Source of the DNA: a virus
Virus record (IMG/VR): IMGVR_UViG_3300008107_001259
Location: 1 to 23,073 of that record
Length of the DNA stretch: 23,073 nucleotides
Reading direction: 5' to 3' (one strand)
In this document: positions 17,807-23,073 of the stretch, piece by piece
Layout: each line of letters opens with the position of its first letter
How positions within the stretch are numbered: position 1 is the first letter of the stretch
The notes under the pieces: model-generated
What the model was told of the DNA's origin: nothing
The model's database searches: none
The model's input: the letters and a program-made list of their open reading frames with translations, nothing else
Made by a program: the position numbers and the translations under genes

Positions 17807-20233
17807 ATGTCCATTGAAAAATCACTTTACGCCGCACCAGAGGGACTAGAAGCCCTGATGCCTGAATCAGAAGACAATCAAGGTATCGAAATTGAGATTG
17901 TTGACCCTGAAGAGGTAACAATTAACGTTGGTGGCATGGAAATTAAGATTGACGGCAGTGAAGAAGACGATTTTGACGCCAACTTAGTGGACTATCTCCC
18001 CGAATCAGTGGTGACTGGCATCGTAACTGACCTGATTGGTGACTATGACGATGACGTCAACTCCCGCAAAGACTGGATGCAGACCTATGTAGACGGTTTA
18101 GAGCTCCTCGGCATGAAGATTGAAGAGAGAGCAGACCCTTGGATTGGTGCTTGCGGTGTTTACCACCCCCTCCTGTCAGAAGCTTTGGTCAAATTCCAAG
18201 CTGAAATCATGATGAGCACGTTTCCCGCCGCTGGGCCGGTGAAGACTCAGATCATTGGCAAGGAAACACCCGAGAAAAAAGACGCTGCCACCCGTGTACA
18301 GGACGATATGAATTATCAACTGACGGATGTAATGACGGAGTTCCGCCCAGAGCACGAAAGAATGGTCTGGGGTCTTGGCCTTTCAGGTAACGCCTTTAAG
18401 AAAGTCTACTTTGATCCAAGTTTTGACAGACAAACATCAATATTCGTCCCGGCTGAAGATCTGGTTGTGCCTTACGGCGCGTCCGACATTCAAACGTCCC
18501 CTCGCGTTACGCACGTTATGCGAAAAACGGAGAATGAATTACGTAAGCTACAGGTTGCTGGATTCTATGCCGACATTGACCTTGGAGAGCCCAACAACAC
18601 GTTGGATGAGGTAGAGAAAAAGATTGCAGAAAAGATGGGATTCCGCGCTTTGTCGGATGACCGCTACAAAATCCTTGAGATGAACGTGGAGCTTGACCTT
18701 GAAGGCTACGAGCACACCGATAAAGACGGCGAACCTACTGGAATTGCTTTACCTTACATTGTGACTGTCGAACACGGAAGCATGAAGTGTCTGGCTATCC
18801 GCAGAAACTGGAAGCAAGGCGACAAACTCCACACTAAGCGCCAGCACTACGTCCACTATGGCTACGTTCCAGGTTTTGGCTTCTACTGTTTTGGTCTAAT
18901 TCACCTTGTTGGCGCATTTGCCAAGTCTGGTACGTCTATTCTGCGTCAGTTGGTGGATGCAGGGACACTGGCCAACCTACCCGGTGGCTTTAAGACCCGA
19001 GGACTGCGGGTTAAAGGTGACGATACCCCAATCGGCCCAGCTGAGTGGCGCGATGTGGACGTTCCGAGTGGATCTATTGCAGAGAACATCATGCCTCTGC
19101 CATACAAAGAGCCATCACAGGTTCTGGCCGCGCTTCTTGATAAGATTGTCGAAGAAGGCCGCAAGTTTGCTTCTGCAGCTGACATCCAAGTTGCCGATAT
19201 GTCTGCCAACTCTCCCGTTGGTACGACACTGGCCATCCTAGAGAGACAGCTTAAGGTAATGACTGCCGTTCAAGCGCGCATTCACTATTCCTTTAAACAA
19301 GAGCTGGCTCTTCTACGCGACATTATCAGAGACTACACACCCGCTGAGTATTCCTACCAACCCGAAGAAGGATCCCGCAAGGCTAAACAGTCTGACTATG
19401 ACTTAGTCGATGTGATCCCTGTGAGCGATCCCAATGCGGCCACGATGGCGCAGAAGATTGTCCAGTATCAGGCGGTGATCCAGCTGTCACAACAAGCTCC
19501 CCAGATCTATGACTTGCCTCAGTTACATAGACAGATGCTTGATGTACTCGGTATTAAGAACGCACAGAAGCTGGTTCCTTTACCAGACGATGAAATGCCA
19601 AAAGACCCAGTCAGCGAGAACATGGCCGCACTGAAAGGTATGCCAATGAAGGCGTTTATCTATCAAGATCAACAAGCCCACATTGCTACACACCAGACAT
19701 TTATGCAAGACCCATTGATCATGAAGACCATAGGCCAGAACCCACAGGCCAATATGATCATGGCTTCTATGCAAGCTCACATTGCCGATCACTTAGGTTT
19801 CCACTATCGCCAGTTGATAGAAAAGCAAATGGGTGTGCCTTTGCCCGGCCCCAACGAGAAGTTGCCAGAAGATGTGGAAGTCCAGCTGTCACAGCTTATC
19901 GCGCAGGCAAGTGCCCAGTTACTGCAGGCCAATACCGCACAAGCCCAACAGGCTCAAGCGGCGGCTATGCAACAAGATCCTCTGATCCAGATGCAACAAC
20001 AAGAGTTGGCGCTCAAGGGTCAAGAGGTACAGCGTAAGGCTCAGAAGGATGCGACTGATGCCCAGCTCAAACAATCGCAGCAGCAGATCGAACGTGATCG
20101 TATCGCTACCCAAAAGGATATTGATATGGCGCGCTTGCAAGCTACGATACAAAAAGATCAGATGGAACTAGCCCAAGACGCTCAGTCAGAGAAGAACAAA
20201 CTCATGGCTGAAATGATGAGGAATAAGCAATGA
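17807..20233 (+). CDS. Portal protein (808 aa)
   Basis: The portal ring is the entry and exit channel for DNA in the head. The N-terminus is acidic. From about residue 111 there is PWIGACGVYHPLLSEA, then GPVKTQIIGKETPEKKDAAT, RPEHERMVWGLGLSGNAFKK, VPAEDLVVPYGASD and RVTHVMRKTENELRKL. These strings are typical of a large portal family in short-tailed and metagenomic phages. The C-terminal 130 residues are Gln-rich helical repeats with many QQ and AQ pairs, a probable coiled-coil barrel. AAGGA precedes the ATG at 17807. Its length, more than 700 residues, is typical of podovirus-type portals. Its end overlaps the next gene in an ATGA junction. Confidence 0.9.
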   Translation: MSIEKSLYAAPEGLEALMPESEDNQGIEIEIVDPEEVTINVGGMEIKIDGSEEDDFDANLVDYLPESVVTGIVTDLIGDYDDDVNSRKDWMQTYVDGLELLGMKIEERADPWIGACGVYHPLLSEALVKFQAEIMMSTFPAAGPVKTQIIGKETPEKKDAATRVQDDMNYQLTDVMTEFRPEHERMVWGLGLSGNAFKKVYFDPSFDRQTSIFVPAEDLVVPYGASDIQTSPRVTHVMRKTENELRKLQVAGFYADIDLGEPNNTLDEVEKKIAEKMGFRALSDDRYKILEMNVELDLEGYEHTDKDGEPTGIALPYIVTVEHGSMKCLAIRRNWKQGDKLHTKRQHYVHYGYVPGFGFYCFGLIHLVGAFAKSGTSILRQLVDAGTLANLPGGFKTRGLRVKGDDTPIGPAEWRDVDVPSGSIAENIMPLPYKEPSQVLAALLDKIVEEGRKFASAADIQVADMSANSPVGTTLAILERQLKVMTAVQARIHYSFKQELALLRDIIRDYTPAEYSYQPEEGSRKAKQSDYDLVDVIPVSDPNAATMAQKIVQYQAVIQLSQQAPQIYDLPQLHRQMLDVLGIKNAQKLVPLPDDEMPKDPVSENMAALKGMPMKAFIYQDQQAHIATHQTFMQDPLIMKTIGQNPQANMIMASMQAHIADHLGFHYRQLIEKQMGVPLPGPNEKLPEDVEVQLSQLIAQASAQLLQANTAQAQQAQAAAMQQDPLIQMQQQELALKGQEVQRKAQKDATDAQLKQSQQQIERDRIATQKDIDMARLQATIQKDQMELAQDAQSEKNKLMAEMMRNKQ

Positions 20234-20430
20234 TCGACAAATATCTAAAACTTCTAGCTTCAAAAATAGATGACAAAGTATCCCAACTCCAAATGTCAAT
20301 AGCCGATGGCAAGGCTGAAGATTTTCCGGAGTACAAGAGAATGTGTGGAGAGGTGAAAGGTCTACTCACTGCACGTTTATACATCATAGACCTACAGGAA
20401 AGAGTAACAAACGATGACGATGACGAGTGA
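20230..20430 (+). CDS. Hypothetical helical protein (66 aa)
   Basis: Begins MIDKYLKLLASKIDDKVSQL and contains EYKRMCGEVKGLLTARLYII before an acidic tail (TNDDDDE). A pattern of EYk..cG...GL..a...i.dL followed by an acidic end occurs downstream of portal genes in related phages, as I recall. It is coupled to the portal by an ATGA overlap and overlaps the GroES-like gene by 17 bases. It may be a portal- or scaffold-associated factor; this is context only. Confidence 0.78.
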   Translation: MIDKYLKLLASKIDDKVSQLQMSIADGKAEDFPEYKRMCGEVKGLLTARLYIIDLQERVTNDDDDE

Positions 20431-20836
20431 GATTTCGAATCTCGACATTACCAAGGCCGTGGATTTATCCAAGATCTTGAACACAAAGCCAGAGGAGAAG
20501 GCTAAACAACTTCCCCGCCCATCTGGTTACAGAATTCTTTGTGCCATACCCGATATGGAAAAAGAATACGGAGACTCCGGACTCATTAAAGCGGAAGAAA
20601 CTCTCATGATTGAGGAAACCCTGACCACTGTGTTATTTGTAGTGGACATGGGCCCAGATTGCTACAAGGACGAAAGCCGATTCCCATCTGGCCCGTATTG
20701 CAAGAAGGGTGACTTTATCTTGATTAGACCCAACTCAGGAACGCGACTGGTCATCCACGGCAAGGAATTCCGTGTGATCAATGACGATTCTGTCGAGGGC
20801 GTAGTAGACGATCCACGTGGCATCCGCCGCAAATAA
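20414..20836 (+). CDS. GroES-like co-chaperonin
   Basis: From about residue 34 the protein is a Cpn10-type beta barrel: LPRPSGYRILCAIPDMEKEY, then GLIKAEETLM, TVLFVVDMGPDCYKD, GPYCKKGDFILIRPNSGTRL and VIHGKEFRVINDDSVEG. The GD(F/Y)(V/I)L and hydrophobic strand pattern is characteristic. Phage versions replace host GroES on GroEL to help fold the capsid protein. The mobile loop (about 50-60) lacks the exact GroES tripeptide pattern. The N-terminal 30 residues are extra. It lies among portal, scaffold and capsid genes. Start ATG 20414 has a weak ribosome-binding site; a second ATG two codons later is possible. Confidence 0.82.
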   Translation: MTMTSEISNLDITKAVDLSKILNTKPEEKAKQLPRPSGYRILCAIPDMEKEYGDSGLIKAEETLMIEETLTTVLFVVDMGPDCYKDESRFPSGPYCKKGDFILIRPNSGTRLVIHGKEFRVINDDSVEGVVDDPRGIRRK

Positions 20837-20844
20837 GGAACGAC

Positions 20845-21732
20845 ATGGCTGAAACTTTTAAATTCCCAGATGAACAGGAAGACGTAAAAGTCACGACTGA
20901 AGACGATCAAACTGATGAACAGATCATCATTGACGTAGAAGACAACACGCCTACAGAGGATCGCGGCAAGCCCCCTCTGCCGGACAATGTGAAGGAAGAG
21001 CTTTATAACGATGAGCTGGAAGACTATTCTAGTAAGGTCAAAAAGAAGCTAATTCAGATGAAGAAGCTGGCTCACGATGAACGCCGTGAGAAAGAAAACG
21101 CCTTGCGCGAGCAACAAGAGGCTATTGCCTTTGCTCAAAAGGTGATGCAAGAGAACCAACGGCTCAAGTCAAACCTAAATAACAGCGAGAAGAACGTGCT
21201 TATGAGCGTTCAGAAAGCTGTGGCCATGGAGATGGAAGCGGCCAAGCGCGCCTATCGTGAAGCCTATGACTCTGGCGACACTGATAAGGTCATGGAAGCG
21301 CAGGAACGTCTTACCCAAGCAACTCTCAAAACCGAAAAAGTAAAGAATTTTCGGCCACCGGCTTTACAAGAGGAAGAAACTCCTGTACAAATGCAATCAC
21401 AGCCGGCACCACAGTTCCGTCCTGACCCCAGCGCGCAAGCATGGCAACAGGAAAATCCGTGGTTCGGAGAAGATGAAGAGATGACCAGTTTGGCTCTAGG
21501 CCTCCATGAGAGACTCAAGCGCGAAGGTGTTCAGGTTTCATCACAAGAGTATTATCGTAAGATAGACGCAACTATCCGCAAGCGTTTCCCCGAGAAATTC
21601 GAGGAAGAAGCGGAACAAAATGAGCGCCCAGTCGCTCGAAGAAGCTCGGTCGTAGCACCGGCTACAAGGTCAACTTCTCCTAAGAGGGTTCGTTTGAATC
21701 CGTCTGAAATGAGCTTGGCCAAAAAAAGCTGA
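20845..21732 (+). CDS. Scaffold-like protein (295 aa)
   Basis: The N-terminus is acidic (PDEQEDVKVTTEDDQTDEQI), a long helical region from about 50 to 170 follows (KKLIQMKKLAHDERREKENA and on), then a Pro/Gln-rich linker, the phrase ENPWFGEDEEMTSLALGLHE, and a basic end (KRVRLNPSEMSLAKKS). This layout is typical of phage capsid scaffolds. AAGGA precedes the ATG. It lies two genes after the portal. The end is odd: the last codons contain seven consecutive A residues, and shifting the frame there by +1 opens into the next frame (see 21721). The scaffold call is by context and composition. Confidence 0.75.
   Translation: MAETFKFPDEQEDVKVTTEDDQTDEQIIIDVEDNTPTEDRGKPPLPDNVKEELYNDELEDYSSKVKKKLIQMKKLAHDERREKENALREQQEAIAFAQKVMQENQRLKSNLNNSEKNVLMSVQKAVAMEMEAAKRAYREAYDSGDTDKVMEAQERLTQATLKTEKVKNFRPPALQEEETPVQMQSQPAPQFRPDPSAQAWQQENPWFGEDEEMTSLALGLHERLKREGVQVSSQEYYRKIDATIRKRFPEKFEEEAEQNERPVARRSSVVAPATRSTSPKRVRLNPSEMSLAKKS
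21721..21727 (+). other. A7 run: candidate +1 frameshift or slippage site
   Basis: In the scaffold frame the run reads AAA AAA A then GC TGA (stop). Omitting one A, or a +1 slip of the Lys tRNA, reads AAA AAA GCT GAC and continues without a stop to 22030. The joined product would have 294 scaffold residues plus 100 more, 394 in all. The frame that continues has no ATG, and the first usable alternative start is TTG 21755 with no ribosome-binding site. Confidence 0.55.
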
Positions 21733-21754
21733 CCCTCGTAACCTTTCAAGCAAA

Positions 21755-22030
21755 TTGCGTGAAGGCTGGGAGCCAGTTACTTTAGAAGAGCAACCAAAAT
21801 TTAGACTGTTAGCCGATCCAGCTAGTCGATACAAAGACAATGTTGAAATTGGCGGGTTGTTACTTTGCAAAACTCCAAAAGAGTTTGTTGATCAACGAAA
21901 TGCACACTTTGCTAAGTTGACACAATCTCAAACTGAAGCTGTAGACAACAACCTTATGCGTCAAAGTGATGCGCGGATGCCACTCTTCAAAGAGAATAAG
22001 TCCTCGTCTAGCTTTGGTAAAGGTACTTAA
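21755..22030 (+). CDS. Small conserved head-region protein or frameshifted scaffold extension
   Basis: From a TTG the frame gives 91 residues (LREGWEPVTLEEQPKFRLLA, then DNVEIGGLLLCKTPKEFVDQ, ending SFGKGT). Upstream in the same frame the codons read KKADPRNLSSK up to the A7 run. I recall a family whose members begin M...KADPRNLS.KLREGW.PV and continue GGLLLCK.PKE, as an independent small protein after the scaffold. Here the ATG needed for that N-terminus (21709, MSLAKK) is in the scaffold frame. Translation therefore either uses the poor TTG, or comes from frameshifting at the A7 run, or the sequence has an indel there. Function unknown. Confidence 0.6.
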   Translation: MREGWEPVTLEEQPKFRLLADPASRYKDNVEIGGLLLCKTPKEFVDQRNAHFAKLTQSQTEAVDNNLMRQSDARMPLFKENKSSSSFGKGT

Positions 22031-22049
22031 ATTTAAATAGGAGTCTTTT

Positions 22050-22874
22050 ATGGCTTATCCGGTTGTTGACGCCCCTTATGGGCTAAAACCGATCAATTTG
22101 ATCGGAGGTCAGGTATTTGCGGGTTCTACTCGTGAATATCCGATTACTAACGGTTACTCTACAAACATTTTCTACGGTGATTATGTAGGATTGTCTCGTG
22201 GTGAAATCGTGCGTCTGTCTGTATCTACTGGTACAGCAGGCAATCAAACAGGTATCTTTTTGGGATGCCGTTACACAAACCCTGTTACTAAACAGTTGAC
22301 CTTCTCGCAATATTGGCCCGCATCAACTGCGGCTGGTGATGCGGTTGCTATTGTTAGTGATGACCCTGATGCGGTCTTTAAAGCTGTGGTTTGCTCATCT
22401 GGAACTACTGTTGCTTCCGGTGCCCGTGCAATGATTGGTCAAAATTTGGCTATGATTAATAACACAGGTAGCACTGCAACTGGCAATTCCAAAAATGCAG
22501 CGTTGGCTCCTAGCGATACGCCCGCTACCACATCATCCTTGCCCGTTCGTGTGCTTGGTTTGGTGCCTGATACGGCTGTTTCACTTGGAACTGTAACCTA
22601 TACTAGCATTTCTACCGCCACTGTAACTTGCTCGGCCTTGCCGTTTGCGTTACCCGTTGGTACAGATGTTGGTTCGTTGGACTCAAATGGAAACTATGTT
22701 TCTTCGGGTTCTTTCGTTGACACCGCTGCATCCGCCGGTGCTACATCGTTTATTTTGAATCAAGCTCCTGTTGCTACATTGAACACTACTATTGTGTTGA
22801 TGCAGTACCCAGAGATTCTGGTCAAGATCAACTTTGGTCAGCATCAGTATTATGCTGGCACCAGCATTGCTTAA
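22050..22874 (+). CDS. Putative capsid-associated (decoration-type) structural protein
   Basis: The N-terminus, PYGLKPINLIGGQVFAGSTR, then EYPITNGYSTNIFYGDYVGL, is a pattern I know from phage structural proteins encoded just before the major capsid gene. The rest is a Ser/Thr/Gly/Ala-rich beta-sandwich-like sequence with few charged residues and only two cysteines of note, ending in LMQYPEILVKINFGQHQYYA. AGGAG precedes the ATG at 22050. The composition fits a capsid-decorating protein or minor capsid component. It is not the major capsid protein, which follows. Confidence 0.72.
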   Translation: MAYPVVDAPYGLKPINLIGGQVFAGSTREYPITNGYSTNIFYGDYVGLSRGEIVRLSVSTGTAGNQTGIFLGCRYTNPVTKQLTFSQYWPASTAAGDAVAIVSDDPDAVFKAVVCSSGTTVASGARAMIGQNLAMINNTGSTATGNSKNAALAPSDTPATTSSLPVRVLGLVPDTAVSLGTVTYTSISTATVTCSALPFALPVGTDVGSLDSNGNYVSSGSFVDTAASAGATSFILNQAPVATLNTTIVLMQYPEILVKINFGQHQYYAGTSIA

Positions 22875-22887
22875 GGAGTAACTTAAA

Positions 22888-23073
22888 ATGGCTATTTCAC
22901 GCGCACAACTGCTTAAAGAGTTGCTCCCCGGTCTGAACGCTTTGTTCGGTCTGCAGTACGCTACTTATGATCAAGAGCACAAAGAGATCTACGAAACTGA
23001 GACATCAGAGCGTAGCTTCGAAGAAGAGACTAAACTCTCTGGCTTCTCTGCCGCACCAGTCAAAAATGAAGGC
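22888..23073 (+). CDS. Major capsid protein, N-terminal fragment
   Basis: The first 62 codons of a gene that runs off the right edge. The peptide begins MAISRAQLLKELLPGLNALF and continues with YETETSERSFEEETKLSGFS. This N-terminal arm is, as I recall it, characteristic of major capsid proteins in the phages that carry this type of portal. AAGGAG precedes the ATG at good spacing, and the gene follows the decoration-type gene by 13 bases. Cleavage or fold cannot be judged from this fragment. Confidence 0.78.
   Translation, partial: MAISRAQLLKELLPGLNALFGLQYATYDQEHKEIYETETSERSFEEETKLSGFSAAPVKNEG

Noticed and set aside
1-23073. tRNA genes, CRISPR arrays, integrase or insertion sequences
   Set aside because: I looked for cloverleaf ends with a GGTTCGAATC-like arm, regular spaced repeats, and recombinase motifs and found none. 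Weak tRNA-like features could still be missed by eye.

Overview
The window is part of a tailed double-stranded DNA phage (Caudoviricetes), not a cellular chromosome. It has a terminase, portal, scaffold-like protein, capsid genes, a compact set of tiny overlapping genes, an ERF-type recombinase and a helicase-primase pair, and no housekeeping genes. The portal and head proteins resemble those I associate with short-tailed phages known mostly from metagenomes. The small early proteins resemble phage genes I associate with freshwater Betaproteobacteria (Burkholderiales). The host guess is memory-based and weak. I see no integrase, tRNA, CRISPR array or insertion sequence. Tail, lysis and DNA polymerase genes are not in the window.

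Layout. (1) 1-2542, leftward: a recombination operon with a PD-(D/E)XK nuclease carrying a likely Fe-S cluster, an ERF annealing protein, a small SSB-like protein, a coiled-coil protein, an unknown protein and the start of a ribbon-helix-helix protein. (2) 2619-3080, rightward and divergent: a RuvC-like resolvase closed by a strong terminator. (3) 3081-3823: no convincing protein gene. It holds two related structured elements with different but internally complementary closing stems. Between them lies a promoter-driven, terminator-ended putative small RNA. (4) 3824-10240, rightward: a very compact early operon, mostly with 4-base ATGA overlaps. It runs through small proteins, a ParB-like protein, an SF2 helicase and a Toprim primase. 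(5) 10241-11224, leftward: three genes including an Api92-like protein. (6) About 11330-14860, leftward: a GC-rich block of small accessory genes with a very high density of CAGCTG. (7) 15144-23073, rightward: the late module, with putative small terminase, a LexA-type winged-helix protein, large terminase, portal, GroES-like co-chaperonin, scaffold-like protein, a small protein joined to it through an A7 run, a head protein and the start of the major capsid protein.

How the parts fit. The nuclease, ERF, SSB-like protein and RuvC form a recombination and genome-maturation set. The ParB-like protein, helicase and primase form the replication set. Terminase, portal, scaffold, GroES-like protein and capsid build and fill the head. 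A 15-base perfect inverted repeat (ATTAACA-N-TGTTAAT) occurs four times, always between genes and always near a module border. It is the best candidate for a phage-wide operator or a module-linker sequence.

The most interesting unexplained items are the RNA-like region at 3190-3565, the 15-base inverted repeats, the A7 frameshift candidate at 21721-21727, and the 24-base primase-end duplication that flanks the Api92-like cassette.
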